From the IMG/VR virus record IMGVR_UViG_3300047297_000246, positions 1 through 50,626 of that record: a DNA stretch of 50,626 nt. One strand, 5' to 3'. Shown piece by piece: positions 16,303-25,958 of the stretch (positions are counted from its first letter, which is position 1; each line of letters begins with the position of its first letter). Source of the stretch: a virus. A program made the translations under genes and the position numbers. The notes under the pieces were generated by a model. The model was not told where the DNA came from. It ran no database searches and worked only from the letters and a program-made list of their open reading frames with translations.

Positions 16303-19300
16303 ATGACTTATGATAAATATATTGGACTACCTTATTTAGCTAACGGTAGAACTGAAGCCGGAGTAGACTGCTGGGGTCTGGTACGTTTATTTTATAAGAA
16401 TGAACTTAATATAGACCTGCCAAGTTATGTTGATGACTATAATGGGCCGTACGATCCAGCTATTATATCGCTAATGGATCAGTATAAAGAGGTAGAGTGG
16501 AAAAAACAAGCAGTTCCAGAAGCTGGAGATGTTTGCGTTTTTAATATCTATGGAGAACCTTGCCACGTAGGTGTATATGTTGGTAATAATAAGTTTATCC
16601 ACTCCAGAGAGAATAAAGACGTTGTTATCGAATCTATTACTAGCCCAAAATGGGCCAATAGATTAGAAGGGTACTACAAGCCTGATAGAAGTAACCAAAT
16701 TCAAGTAATAGGTGCACCACACCCGCTAAAAACTGCTATAGTTAAAGACTGGACAGTAGCTGGTACTACAGTTCAAGATTTCGTACTTTATACAAAGCAA
16801 AAGTATAGTATAAGCGATAGACTATCTAGCAAACTAGTAGTTATGGTTGATGGTAAAAAGATTCCGCCCGAAGAATGGGAGTCTACTGTACTAGAACAAG
16901 GTCAGACTATTGCCTATAGATCAGTTCCAGAAGGTCGTGATACCTTTAGAATGATGTTAATGGTAGCAGTAGTTGTTGCTGCACAAGAATTTGGACTTGG
17001 AGCTGAAGCTGGCAAAGCTATGGGCTTTACTACTGAAGCCGGTGTAGTTACAACAACTGGAAAAATAGTTGGGACAATGGCAGTTAACATGGCTGCTATG
17101 GCACTTGTTAATGCAGTTTTCCCTATTCGTCCAGACACTACCGCGGGCGGAGTTGATCCAGGATCCGCCAGAGGTGTTAATTTATTTACCGGAGCATCCA
17201 ATCAAACTAATAAGTTTGGAGCTATTCCAGTTGTATTAGGAAAAGTACGAGTTACTGGATTAATGGGTGCTGTGCCTTACATAGAGACTACGCCTGATAG
17301 CTCTCTGATTAATCTATTAATAATCTGGGGATTTGGTCCACTAAGTATTGATAACGAAAGTATTTGCGTAGGCTTAACTCCACTATCATCGTACTACTCA
17401 GTTAACTACCCTGATGAAGTACCTAAGTATGAAACACTACTAGGCGTTACAGGTGAAGACGCCACTAAGTTTAATAGAATATATCCATACGATGTTGAGC
17501 AAAAAGTTTTACAAGTTGAGCTAAAAAATAATCCGACTGATGGAAATACTTGGGCTGAGCACAGATTCACTAAAAAAGCAGAATCGCTAGCAGTTGGCCT
17601 AACCTTTCCAGAAGGTATGCGTCAGGTAATTACTGCAGGCCCGGAAGCAGGCGGAGTAATGGAAGCTGTATCCGGCGTAGAAATACAAATAGCTAAACAT
17701 AATCCTAGTAACCCAACTGCACCACTAAGTTGGAATCCGGTTAGTCCATACTCTCTGGGCTACTGGGCAGGGGCCACACCGAACGCCCGAGAATTTACAC
17801 ACACTATTAATGCTCAAGTAGGCATATCTAGGTATATATCGGAAGAAGGGTCTCAGTACGTACCCTTATATAGATACCATGTATTTGCAATGTTACCAAC
17901 TGGTGGTATACAAGTATATCAAGGTGCAGCCACTAAAGCTGCCGATGCAGAACCTGATGCGGAGTTACAGACGCTATATCGTAATGGAAGCTACCCAGGC
18001 CTAATCTCTACCGACAGTAACTATACGAGAATGCCTTCAATACCTGCTGGCAGCATACCGATTTATACATTTTGTACGTATAATGGAGTAGTAGTAAGTA
18101 CAACAAACAACTTAACAGCTAGTGGAATATCGTATACTGGATTACAGCTGTTGCAAGAGCCGGTAACGATAACTAGCACAGATGAGTCTAGCTATGGTCA
18201 GGCAATACCTACTGGTACGGTAAACATAGTAATCGCAACAGGTAAGCTTTACCTATCAGCAGGAGATATTCCTCCTCCAGGTGAAACAACCACTATATTT
18301 ACATCACGCCAGTATACTGCAGCTGGTATAGTTAATACTAGTACTGTAAATGAGTACTCTAGTTTACTAAATACTTACGGTATATGGAATACAGATGCCA
18401 ATACTAGTTTGAATGTAACTAAGACCGTAGTTTTTCCTTATACAGGCTACTACTATGTGGAAGCGAGTATAGATAATTACGGAGCTATGTTTATTAATGG
18501 AGCCAAAGTACTAGAAATACCAGGATTTACAGAGACTACATCAGGTATTGTATACCTAGAAAAGGGGAGCTATCCTGTACAAATAACAGGTACTAACACA
18601 GGTGGGCCAGCTGCCGCAGCATGTAGAATAACTTATACTGCAAATGCTGGTATGAATGCTCTAAATACTAATGATAGTGGTGTTATATTAAAGTTTGGTG
18701 AAGCTGGTTTTTACAGCAAGCGTAAAGATGCCTTTAACTTCACCTACAGAGTTAACTCTCTACCACATGACTACTATGCAGTTAGAGTTCGTCGTACTAC
18801 AAATGACGAACCAGATTTAGGCGGAGAAGCTCGTAGATACTTTAAGACTGTGTTATTTGATGTAACAGGGTACTCAAGTCGAGACGATACTGGTACACAA
18901 GTTCCCCCAGTTATTGATCCGCCAGGATGTAAACTAGCTAAAACAGCAATAAGAATCCAAAGTAGTAATAAGGTAAATGGACAAGTAGACGGTATTAATG
19001 CCCTAGTGCAGACTTTAGCGCCTACTTATAATGGAACCACATGGGACTTTGAAAAATTAAAACCAACAAATAATCCAGCCAGTTTATTTATCTATGTACT
19101 AATGCATCCTGCTAATGCTTATAGAATAGAATACGCCGACAGATTAACTTCATTCGACCTAAATACGCTAGCTACTTGGTATAATTTCTGTAATGGCAAT
19201 AATGTAAAAAATATACTGTTTACGTATAATGATGTAGTTACTAACACACGTAGCGTAATGGATGTATTACGAGATATATGCGCTGCAGGCATGGCTAGTC

Positions 19301-20847
19301 CAGCATACGTTGACGGTAAATGGACTGTGGTTATTGATAAGCCAAGAGAGTACACAACTCAATTCTTTACTCCACACAATAGTTGGGGATTCGAGTCCAC
19401 CAAATTATTACCAAAAGTACCAGACGCTTTCCGTATTTCGTACCCTAATGAAGATAAGGCATATCAAATAGATGAAATGATAGTATATAACTATGGTAAA
19501 AATAGTTCCAATGCACTAATATTCGAATCTATTAGCTTACCTGGAGTTACTAATAGCGATCAGGTAGAGTTTTTCGCAAAGTGGCATTTCGCACAGCTAA
19601 GATTACGTCCAGAAGTATATACAATAAATACCGATTTTGAATACTTAGTTTGTACTAGAGGAGATCGGGTAAAGGTAGCGCACGATGTTCCTCGTTGGGG
19701 TGTAAGTAGTGGGCGTATAAAATCGGTAACACAAAATCCGATTACTGGACACAAAGTATTACTGCTAAGCGAAAGCGTATATTTAGAAAGTGGTAAAATC
19801 TACTCGATACAAATAAGAACCAATACTTATAATAGTACGACTGGGTCTCTACATTATGCAACTAAGGAGTTAGTAACTATAACTACTTCAGCTATTTATG
19901 AGCAAATATCTGTAAGGGATTTAACTGATGCTGATATGGTATATCCTGATAATCTTTATATGATTGGGGAAATTGGTAATGGTGGTACAGTAACTCAAGA
20001 TTTAATAGTTACTGCTATTGAGCCAACTTCTGATGCAACAGCTAAAATAACCCTGGTCGATTACTCACCAGACATATATACTGCCGATATCACAACAGAT
20101 ATTGTACGTTACAGAGCAAACATAACAGGACAAAATATACCTCTAGTAAAGAACAGTATTAAGGGTTTCCCACTAATTGCCACAACAACTAGTGATTCTT
20201 CAGCTTCTAAGTTAATCTCTCCTGGCGTGTACCAAAATAACTTAATTGTTTCGTACGCTCATCCAGCTGATTTAGGTAGTAGTGCTGAAAGAGTTGAAAT
20301 ACAGTATACAAGCGCTGATTCCGAATTCATCAATAATTCACCTGCAAATAGTATTATTGTTAATAAAGAAACCTCTAGTGCAGTTATTGATAGCCTAAAA
20401 GTAAACGGCATGTATAAAATACGTGCCAGATATATTGATTCTTCAGGTACTATAGTAGGTGGGTGGTCACCAATCTACTATGCAAAAAATATAGGTAAAA
20501 TTATCAACTACTATACACCCAGCGCTGTTACGCTAGGGTTAGAAGGAGTATATCTAGTTGCTACAGCTAGTACTGATGTTGCCAAGCCCGATGACTTTAA
20601 TACCTACGAATATAGGTTCATTCAGAGTAATGGTACTGAAGATTTCTGGGATCTAGATATCGCTGCTTACAATATTAAAGTAGTGCAAAGTAGAACTGCA
20701 GGTAGGTTAAATATTACCGAGTTCCCTACACCTAGAATATCTCAAGCAGGTATTACATATAGAGTGGCCTGCAGAGCTATAGACAATAATAATAACTATA
20801 GTACTTCTAGCGCGCTATCTTCTTTAGTAATTAAAACAATAGTTTAA
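16303..20847 (+). CDS. Tail tip fusion: NlpC/P60 peptidase, I-like and J-like host-recognition protein
   Basis: 1514 residues combining what lambda encodes as K, I and J. Residues 1-130 are an NlpC/P60 cysteine peptidase with Cys in GVDCWGLVRLFY (C23) and His in PCHVGVYVG (H88) and NKFIHSR (H100), predicted to open peptidoglycan during entry. About 135-275 is a beta-grasp plus hydrophobic Ala/Val-rich stretch like lambda I. From about 285 (ARGVNLFTGASNQTNKFG) the J-like hub begins. An inserted PA14-like beta domain (about 660-785, FPYTGYYYVEASIDNYG and GSYPVQITGT) may bind sugar. The C-terminus carries fibronectin III-like modules (about 1305-1500). The N-terminal region overlaps nothing and has a weak ribosome site, suggesting coupling to the L-like gene. 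Confidence 0.88.
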   Translation: MTYDKYIGLPYLANGRTEAGVDCWGLVRLFYKNELNIDLPSYVDDYNGPYDPAIISLMDQYKEVEWKKQAVPEAGDVCVFNIYGEPCHVGVYVGNNKFIHSRENKDVVIESITSPKWANRLEGYYKPDRSNQIQVIGAPHPLKTAIVKDWTVAGTTVQDFVLYTKQKYSISDRLSSKLVVMVDGKKIPPEEWESTVLEQGQTIAYRSVPEGRDTFRMMLMVAVVVAAQEFGLGAEAGKAMGFTTEAGVVTTTGKIVGTMAVNMAAMALVNAVFPIRPDTTAGGVDPGSARGVNLFTGASNQTNKFGAIPVVLGKVRVTGLMGAVPYIETTPDSSLINLLIIWGFGPLSIDNESICVGLTPLSSYYSVNYPDEVPKYETLLGVTGEDATKFNRIYPYDVEQKVLQVELKNNPTDGNTWAEHRFTKKAESLAVGLTFPEGMRQVITAGPEAGGVMEAVSGVEIQIAKHNPSNPTAPLSWNPVSPYSLGYWAGATPNAREFTHTINAQVGISRYISEEGSQYVPLYRYHVFAMLPTGGIQVYQGAATKAADAEPDAELQTLYRNGSYPGLISTDSNYTRMPSIPAGSIPIYTFCTYNGVVVSTTNNLTASGISYTGLQLLQEPVTITSTDESSYGQAIPTGTVNIVIATGKLYLSAGDIPPPGETTTIFTSRQYTAAGIVNTSTVNEYSSLLNTYGIWNTDANTSLNVTKTVVFPYTGYYYVEASIDNYGAMFINGAKVLEIPGFTETTSGIVYLEKGSYPVQITGTNTGGPAAAACRITYTANAGMNALNTNDSGVILKFGEAGFYSKRKDAFNFTYRVNSLPHDYYAVRVRRTTNDEPDLGGEARRYFKTVLFDVTGYSSRDDTGTQVPPVIDPPGCKLAKTAIRIQSSNKVNGQVDGINALVQTLAPTYNGTTWDFEKLKPTNNPASLFIYVLMHPANAYRIEYADRLTSFDLNTLATWYNFCNGNNVKNILFTYNDVVTNTRSVMDVLRDICAAGMASPAYVDGKWTVVIDKPREYTTQFFTPHNSWGFESTKLLPKVPDAFRISYPNEDKAYQIDEMIVYNYGKNSSNALIFESISLPGVTNSDQVEFFAKWHFAQLRLRPEVYTINTDFEYLVCTRGDRVKVAHDVPRWGVSSGRIKSVTQNPITGHKVLLLSESVYLESGKIYSIQIRTNTYNSTTGSLHYATKELVTITTSAIYEQISVRDLTDADMVYPDNLYMIGEIGNGGTVTQDLIVTAIEPTSDATAKITLVDYSPDIYTADITTDIVRYRANITGQNIPLVKNSIKGFPLIATTTSDSSASKLISPGVYQNNLIVSYAHPADLGSSAERVEIQYTSADSEFINNSPANSIIVNKETSSAVIDSLKVNGMYKIRARYIDSSGTIVGGWSPIYYAKNIGKIINYYTPSAVTLGLEGVYLVATASTDVAKPDDFNTYEYRFIQSNGTEDFWDLDIAAYNIKVVQSRTAGRLNITEFPTPRISQAGITYRVACRAIDNNNNYSTSSALSSLVIKTIV

Positions 20848-20857
20848 GGAAATAATT

Positions 20858-21409
20858 ATGTCAGCTTATTTAACGCCTGGTGTAAAATCCTTGCAACTAC
20901 GTTTAGACACTCCAACAGATCCAACTACAGGAAAGGTCAGAGATGACCTTTCCGAGGTTAGAGTATGGTACTCCACAATAGACGGATTTAATCCAACTAC
21001 TCAAGGTACCGTAGCTTTTAGTGGTCTAAGCCTATCTATAACTATACCAAATTTACAACCAAATACTACCTACTATGTTAAGTACGCTTTTATATCTGCT
21101 ATAGATACTAGTGTATATACATTTAGCTCACAACTATCAGCAACAGTTCTTAATAGTACAGAAATTGTAGGGCCAGTAGCTGTAGCACAGTTTACAAGTA
21201 CCTACGCCATAATTAACTTAAACGTTGAAGATGTAGATGTTGAATTGAGGTTTGACAGAACAACTGGTGGACCAGCAAGTATAACTTGGAATGGCCATAC
21301 TGTTCAATGTAGTAAGCCTTTTATATCACAGGAATTAGGTATTAATAATATCTCGGCCACAGAGCCAACCAATCCTTTTGCCAAACAAGTTTGGCTTGAC
21401 GTATCCTAA
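20858..21409 (+). CDS. Tail tip-associated protein with fibronectin-like fold
   Basis: 183 residues, unrecognised family. Residues 10-100 have fibronectin III spacing (LSEVRVWYSTIDGF, LSITIPNLQPNTTYYVKYAFIS). The remainder is beta-rich and ends FAKQVWLDVS. It begins 11 bases after the J-like gene with a good AAGGA site, so it is probably a small tail-tip or fibre-attachment subunit. It contains no catalytic motif. Confidence 0.6.
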   Translation: MSAYLTPGVKSLQLRLDTPTDPTTGKVRDDLSEVRVWYSTIDGFNPTTQGTVAFSGLSLSITIPNLQPNTTYYVKYAFISAIDTSVYTFSSQLSATVLNSTEIVGPVAVAQFTSTYAIINLNVEDVDVELRFDRTTGGPASITWNGHTVQCSKPFISQELGINNISATEPTNPFAKQVWLDVS

Positions 21410-21414
21410 TAAAC

Positions 21415-22680
21415 ATGATCTCCATAATAACTCCAGTATATCATAAGTCTATTCCGTATCTTGAAGAAACATACGCTTCTATATTATCACAATCTTACAA
21501 GAATTGGGAGTGGGTAGTAGTTCTTAATAACGGTGGTGCAGTAACCGAAGCCATGTTAAATGACCCGCGTGTACGTGTACTAACTATTGAAAACGATAAT
21601 CCTGAACACAATAAAATAGGCAGGCTAAAAGCTTTTGCCTGTGCTAATGCTCTAGGAAGTATCCTAGTAGAACTAGACTCTGATGACTTATTGGTTCCTA
21701 CCGCACTGGCCGAAATAGCAACTGCTTTCGAAGATCCAGCAGTTGCTATGGTGTATTCCAATAGTGCTAACTTTATTACAGGTACGTGGGAAAGTCCTAA
21801 GTTCGATGAGTACTATGGATGGGTGTCTAGACCGTTTTTCTACAACGATCACGAATTAAATGAAATGGTTGCTTGGCCTCCAAGTGCACACATGATGCGC
21901 TCAATATATTGGGCACCAGACCATGTGCGTGCCTGGAGAGCAAGCGCTTATGCGTCTGTAGGTGGTCATGACGCCAGTATTAAAACCGGAGACGATCATG
22001 ATCTTTGTTGTAGGCTGTATATTAAATATGGAGCTTCAGGATTTAAACACATAGATAAATGCTTATACTTGTATCGTAGACACGATAATAATGCGTCTGT
22101 TACAAATAACAGCGAAGTGCAAATACAAAACCTGCAAAACTATTTGCGATATAGTCGTAGCATGGCTGTGCGCTGGTCAGACGATAATAAACTGCAAAAA
22201 TTAGATTTAGGTGGTAGACTAAACGCTTGGCCCGGATTTACAACTGTTGACTTATTTGATGCGGATATAGTAGCTGACTTAAATAAGCCTTGGCCTTTTG
22301 CTGATAATAGCGTTGGAGTTATAAGAGCATCGCATATATTTGAGCACTTAAAAGATCCTATACATACCATGAATGAAGCTCACAGAGTATTAGCTCCAGG
22401 AGGCTGGTTACTACTAGAGGTGCCTTCTACTGATGGTCGTGGTGCTTTTCAAGATCCTACTCATGTTTCATTTTGGAACGAAAACTCTATTTGGTATTAT
22501 ACTAATAGTAAATTTTCACGATTCATTCCCGAATTTAAAGGGCGATTTCAAAATAGTCGTACGGTAACCTACTTTCCATCAGAATTTGAACAGCAGCATA
22601 ATATTCCTGTAGTTCAGTCAGATCTAATAGCATTAAAAGGAGAGTATGCCATACGACCTGTTGGCGAGGTTTTAATATAA
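21415..22680 (+). CDS. Bifunctional glycosyltransferase family 2 - SAM methyltransferase
   Basis: 421 residues in two domains. Residues 1-225 are a GT-A family 2 glycosyltransferase: [19 protein letters not shown] at the start, DSDD nucleotide-sugar/metal motif (88-91), and the acceptor-side motif [17 protein letters not shown] (about 196-212). Residues 260-370 read as a class I methyltransferase: motif I LDLGGRL (263-269), [16 protein letters not shown], and [18 protein letters not shown] followed by [15 protein letters not shown]. Both appear intact, although motif I differs from the common GCG form. The gene sits among fibre genes, 1 base before the collagen-like fibre gene and without a clear ribosome site. 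The acceptor (a virion protein or a host surface sugar) is unknown. Confidence 0.85.
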   Translation: MISIITPVYHKSIPYLEETYASILSQSYKNWEWVVVLNNGGAVTEAMLNDPRVRVLTIENDNPEHNKIGRLKAFACANALGSILVELDSDDLLVPTALAEIATAFEDPAVAMVYSNSANFITGTWESPKFDEYYGWVSRPFFYNDHELNEMVAWPPSAHMMRSIYWAPDHVRAWRASAYASVGGHDASIKTGDDHDLCCRLYIKYGASGFKHIDKCLYLYRRHDNNASVTNNSEVQIQNLQNYLRYSRSMAVRWSDDNKLQKLDLGGRLNAWPGFTTVDLFDADIVADLNKPWPFADNSVGVIRASHIFEHLKDPIHTMNEAHRVLAPGGWLLLEVPSTDGRGAFQDPTHVSFWNENSIWYYTNSKFSRFIPEFKGRFQNSRTVTYFPSEFEQQHNIPVVQSDLIALKGEYAIRPVGEVLI

Positions 22681-22681
22681 T

Positions 22682-24319
22682 ATGGCAGTTTTAAAGATAC
22701 GAAATGAATCTAATACAGGATGGTACACGCTGGGCGCTCAAGGTCCGCAAGGTTTGACTGGCCCACAGGGCTTACAAGGCGATAAAGGTGCACAAGGTGA
22801 TCAAGGTATAGTAGGTAATCAAGGTGCTCAGGGTGCTACAGGTGCGCAAGGTTTACAAGGTGCTCAGGGTGCCACAGGTGCACAAGGCTATCAAGGTACG
22901 GCTGGTAGTCAGGGTGCTCAAGGTGCGACCGGTGCCCAAGGCTCACAGGGTGAAAAAGGTGATAAGGGTGCACAAGGCGATAAAGGTGATACAGGCAGCC
23001 AGGGTGCCCAAGGTGTGACAGGTGCTCAAGGTAATCAAGGTGCACAAGGTAGTCCGGGTGCTCAAGGTTCACAAGGTGCCGCAGGTAGCGTAGGTGCTGC
23101 GGGTATTACGTATCGTGGTACGTGGTCTGCATCCACCGCTTACGTAGAAACCGATACAGTCGCTTATAATGGAACTACTTATATTTGTATACTAGCACAT
23201 ACAAATGCTGTTCCAACTAATACTACCTATTGGAATGTATTAGCTCTACAAGGTGCCCAAGGTAGTACAGGTGCTCAAGGTGCCACAGGTGCTCAAGGTT
23301 CACAGGGTGCGCAAGGTGCCCAGGGTGCTCAAGGTTCGCAGGGTTCGCAAGGTGATAAAGGTTCTCAAGGCGACAAAGGTGACAAAGGTGCTCAAGGTGA
23401 CACAGGTTCGCAAGGTGCGACTGGTGCGCAAGGTTCACAAGGTACCACTGGTGCTCAAGGTGAGACTGGTGCGCAAGGTTCACAAGGTACCACTGGTGCT
23501 CAAGGTGCTTCTGGTGCACAAGGTTCACAAGGTGCAAACGGTGCTCAGGGCGATAAAGGTGCTCAAGGTGCCACAGGTGCCCAAGGTGCCACAGGTGCTC
23601 AAGGTGCTACAGGTGCTCAAGGTGCCCAGGGTTTACTAGGAACCACACTTGCTAGTGCTGTTAGTGTAATGCCGGGCGGGTATTTTAATTCCGGCAAGAC
23701 CACGGCCGAATCAACAGATAATGGATTTTACTTAGGTAACGATGGTGGAACACCTAAATTTCATATTGGTAATAATGTTAAGTCTATGCTGTGGAACGGA
23801 TCTGACTTAGTAGTAAATGGTAGCATTATTAATACTAGTAATATTGTGCCAGGAGCCGTATCTACTAGCATTACTGTAAGTTCTACAGGTAACTTAGTGA
23901 GTCTGTACCCTAATTATGTTAGTCAGCACGACATACTCACAGATACTATATCTCTTACTAGCGAAAATAGTTCAGTAAGATATACTTTATGTGGACGCAT
24001 ATCGGTTAGTCGCAGAGCCACAGCATACATTACATTGTTAGCGGTAGATGTGTTTGACGGTAACGGAAATCAGCAGTATATGGAATCTCTTGCAGCAGAA
24101 TATGTATTAAGCACTGTAACGGGTAGTTTTGGGTGGGCCTCCCCCATGTATATTATTATACCTTTTAATATAAATGTAGTAATACAAACTACTACAGGCA
24201 GTGTCAGTAGGTACGCTAGATTAAGGATCATTACAAGAGATACGTCTGAAAATTCTGTAAACGCTATCAGTGATATTAACCCAGTTTGGCAACATAGTCT
24301 ACAAGGTTTAAAAGTATGA
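22682..24319 (+). CDS. Collagen-like tail fibre
   Basis: 545 residues. The N-terminal 17 residues lead into 42 uninterrupted Gly-X-Y triplets (18-143). A 47-residue module follows ([15 protein letters not shown] and [11 protein letters not shown], 144-190) that resembles CBM5/12 carbohydrate-binding modules. Then come 43 more triplets (191-319) and a beta-rich C-terminal domain of about 225 residues. GAQ and GAT triplets dominate, with only three prolines in 85 triplets, so the helix must be stabilised by glutamine and by trimeric end domains. It is probably a trimeric fibre shaft with a receptor-binding tip. It ends overlapping a tail fibre chaperone gene by 4 bases. Confidence 0.88.
   Translation: MAVLKIRNESNTGWYTLGAQGPQGLTGPQGLQGDKGAQGDQGIVGNQGAQGATGAQGLQGAQGATGAQGYQGTAGSQGAQGATGAQGSQGEKGDKGAQGDKGDTGSQGAQGVTGAQGNQGAQGSPGAQGSQGAAGSVGAAGITYRGTWSASTAYVETDTVAYNGTTYICILAHTNAVPTNTTYWNVLALQGAQGSTGAQGATGAQGSQGAQGAQGAQGSQGSQGDKGSQGDKGDKGAQGDTGSQGATGAQGSQGTTGAQGETGAQGSQGTTGAQGASGAQGSQGANGAQGDKGAQGATGAQGATGAQGATGAQGAQGLLGTTLASAVSVMPGGYFNSGKTTAESTDNGFYLGNDGGTPKFHIGNNVKSMLWNGSDLVVNGSIINTSNIVPGAVSTSITVSSTGNLVSLYPNYVSQHDILTDTISLTSENSSVRYTLCGRISVSRRATAYITLLAVDVFDGNGNQQYMESLAAEYVLSTVTGSFGWASPMYIIIPFNINVVIQTTTGSVSRYARLRIITRDTSENSVNAISDINPVWQHSLQGLKV
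22733..23638 (+). repeat. Collagen-encoding 9-base repeat tract
   Basis: DNA for the two Gly-X-Y blocks, built from variants of GGTGCTCAAGG and GGTGCCACAGG, broken at 23111-23251 by the carbohydrate-binding-like module. Near-identical units make the tract prone to length change by slippage or recombination. Confidence 0.9.
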
Positions 24320-24792
24320 AATATAGTGAATATAGACTTTCGGACGGCACCTTTACCGGAAAGATACTTGAAGGTGATATGCAAGCTCTAGCTATGAACA
24401 TACTTAACGGTATGGGAATATTACAAGGTGAGTTTAATCCTGATATAGATCGAGTAGATTTATTGCGAACAATACCTATTATCGCCAGCGGATCAGTAAA
24501 ACAAAGATATCAAAATAAACCTGATAACCCCTTTGTAAGATGGGATAAAGATATAGAACAGTGGAAAGATTCTAGGTCTCAAGAGCAAATACTAGAGATG
24601 GCCGGTGACGTAATAAAACGTAAACGACTACAACTACTAGTTGATAGTGATTGGACAGATACTTTATCTGCCAAAGCTAGATTAGGTGAGTCAACGTATA
24701 GCGAGTGGCAGACTTATCGACAAGCACTGCGGGATATTACCAAACAAAGTGGTTACCCACTAGACGTAACGTGGCCAGTCCCACCACAATAA
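24316..24792 (+). CDS. Tail fibre assembly chaperone (Phage_tail_APC-like)
   Basis: 158 residues. The C-terminal third, [33 protein letters not shown] and [12 protein letters not shown], is the hallmark of tail fibre assembly proteins of the APC type, which help fibre tips to trimerise. The N-terminus is a small beta domain. ATGA overlap with the collagen-like fibre suggests that this fibre is its client. A terminator follows at once. Confidence 0.8.
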   Translation: MKYSEYRLSDGTFTGKILEGDMQALAMNILNGMGILQGEFNPDIDRVDLLRTIPIIASGSVKQRYQNKPDNPFVRWDKDIEQWKDSRSQEQILEMAGDVIKRKRLQLLVDSDWTDTLSAKARLGESTYSEWQTYRQALRDITKQSGYPLDVTWPVPPQ

Positions 24793-24823
24793 AAAATACC
24801 AGCCTCAGGGCTGGTATTTTTTT
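24791..24823 (+). terminator. Intrinsic terminator after fibre chaperone
   Basis: ATACCAGCC (24796-24804) pairs with GGCTGGTAT (24809-24817), TCAG loop, followed by six T; A-run on the left as well. Confidence 0.9.
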
Positions 24824-24826
24824 GGG

Positions 24827-24855
24827 TTGACGAGTATATGCTCTTGTGATATAAT
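24827..24855 (+). promoter_or_regulatory. Promoter for fibre/lysis block
   Basis: TTGACG (24827-24832), 17-base spacer, TATAAT (24850-24855) with TGA extension. Core CTTGTGATATAAT and the downstream TACAAAAT match the 10718 promoter. It lies directly behind a terminator. Confidence 0.88.
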
Positions 24856-24979
24856 AATACAAAATGTCCACAGGTGTCTAAAAAGTTTCTTGACAGGCGG
24901 TTAGCTAGACTAGAACACTGCGACCCTAATCTAATTAATGGTTTGTATTAACTAACCGCTAACGTAACGGAGTGCACCG
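24856..24979 (+). promoter_or_regulatory. Structured 5' leader, about 118 bases
   Basis: Unusually long leader for this genome. GCGGTTAG (24897-24904) pairs with CTAACCGC (24952-24959) to close a 47-base loop; the loop begins with the palindromic CTAGACTAG. GGAG (24969-24972) precedes the ATG by 7 bases, just outside the stem. No known riboswitch was recognised. Confidence 0.4.
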
Positions 24980-25336
24980 ATGATAAGTATCGACGCAGAA
25001 CAATCAGTACAAGCTCTTGGTTTAGTAGCATTAGCAACAATCGCAGTTATAATTGGTGTACAAAAACTAATGAAAGATTGGCGAAGTACCGAGGCAGAAA
25101 CCAGCATAATAACTCTCATGCACACAGAGCTGGAGCGCATGAGTGAACAGAATACAGCGCTTAGTGTAGAACTTGGCAGGTTACATAGTGAAGTAATAGC
25201 CCTAAATCAAGAACTACAAAAATTAACTGTAGAAAATCAACGCTTACAAACAGAAGTTTGTGCACTTACTGCTGAGGTAAGTACTTTCAAACAGTTAGCT
25301 CGAAAGGAAAACTATGGCACGATCAAGACTTACTAA
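24980..25336 (+). CDS. Membrane-anchored coiled-coil protein
   Basis: 118 residues, family not recognised. One hydrophobic segment (about 11-30, ALGLVALATIAVIIGVQ) is followed by a short basic stretch and a long heptad-like coiled coil (about 50-110, repeating L, V and E/Q). This resembles inner-membrane spanins or small accessory lysis proteins, but a spanin pair already exists at 37749-38428. First gene after the 24827 promoter, overlapping the next gene by 23 bases. Expression with fibre genes makes the role uncertain. Confidence 0.6.
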   Translation: MISIDAEQSVQALGLVALATIAVIIGVQKLMKDWRSTEAETSIITLMHTELERMSEQNTALSVELGRLHSEVIALNQELQKLTVENQRLQTEVCALTAEVSTFKQLARKENYGTIKTY

Positions 25337-25946
25337 TACAACACAGGATCTAATTGCCGACGGCGGATCAGTACTGTGGAGTTTAGTAAAAGGGGAACAA
25401 TTAGAGTTCCCTATTACCCTAAACTTCGTAGAAGATGCTAGCGTAAAGCATAACCCAAACCAAAATTATGTTTATGAAGCAGTTGTTGTTGAAGCAGATA
25501 ACGTAGCAGGACAAACAGATAGGCCTACTAGTGTTAAGGTGGGTGGTGTACAAACAACACTTTTTGTTAGACTTCCCATCTACCTAGGTACTTGGCAAAG
25601 TGGTCAAGCATATAACAAAGAAGAAGTCGTCCTCTATAATAGCAAGTACTACAAGCTAATAACTGGTAGTGGTCGAGTAAATAGTACCGCTCCTGACCTA
25701 GACACTGCTTGGACCGAAACCGCAATAAATAAAGTATATGTACAGTTTCCAAGTAGCTTAGCTAATACGTGGAGCGTGCAAGCAGGCGTAGATAGCCCTG
25801 TGTATGGATTCTTTGAGTTGCGAGTAACAGAGCCGGTTGATCAGATTTTTACTCGTACATTTAAACCAGTACGTGGTATGGTAGAGATTCTATTTAGCCC
25901 AACAGACGTTACTCCAGACGTAAGTAACCAAACACCACCAATTTGA
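25314..25946 (+). CDS. Virion protein with carbohydrate-binding-like module
   Basis: 210 residues, family not named. Residues 90-140 (YLGTWQSGQAYNKEEVVLYN, YYKLITGSG) repeat the CBM5/12-like pattern also seen in the collagen fibre. The flanks are beta-rich (DLIADGGSVLWSLVKGEQLEFPI). Start ATG 25314 has AAAGGA six bases upstream, so the overlap with the preceding gene is real. It is likely an attachment or decoration protein of the fibre cluster. Confidence 0.6.
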   Translation: MARSRLTNTTQDLIADGGSVLWSLVKGEQLEFPITLNFVEDASVKHNPNQNYVYEAVVVEADNVAGQTDRPTSVKVGGVQTTLFVRLPIYLGTWQSGQAYNKEEVVLYNSKYYKLITGSGRVNSTAPDLDTAWTETAINKVYVQFPSSLANTWSVQAGVDSPVYGFFELRVTEPVDQIFTRTFKPVRGMVEILFSPTDVTPDVSNQTPPI

Positions 25947-25958
25947 TAAGGTTACACA

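Noticed and set aside
22733-23638. Possible CRISPR or tandem satellite array
   Set aside because: Repeats are in-frame coding triplets without unique spacers.
22824-23639. Long open frames on both strands across the collagen tract (His/Leu-rich and Val/Lys-rich products)
   Set aside because: They are frame shadows of the 9-base Gly-X-Y repeats; no ribosome sites and no recognisable domains.
24890-24916. Second promoter-like TTGACA in the leader
   Set aside because: Only TAGAAC at 15-base spacing follows; far weaker than the TTGACG-17-TATAAT just upstream.
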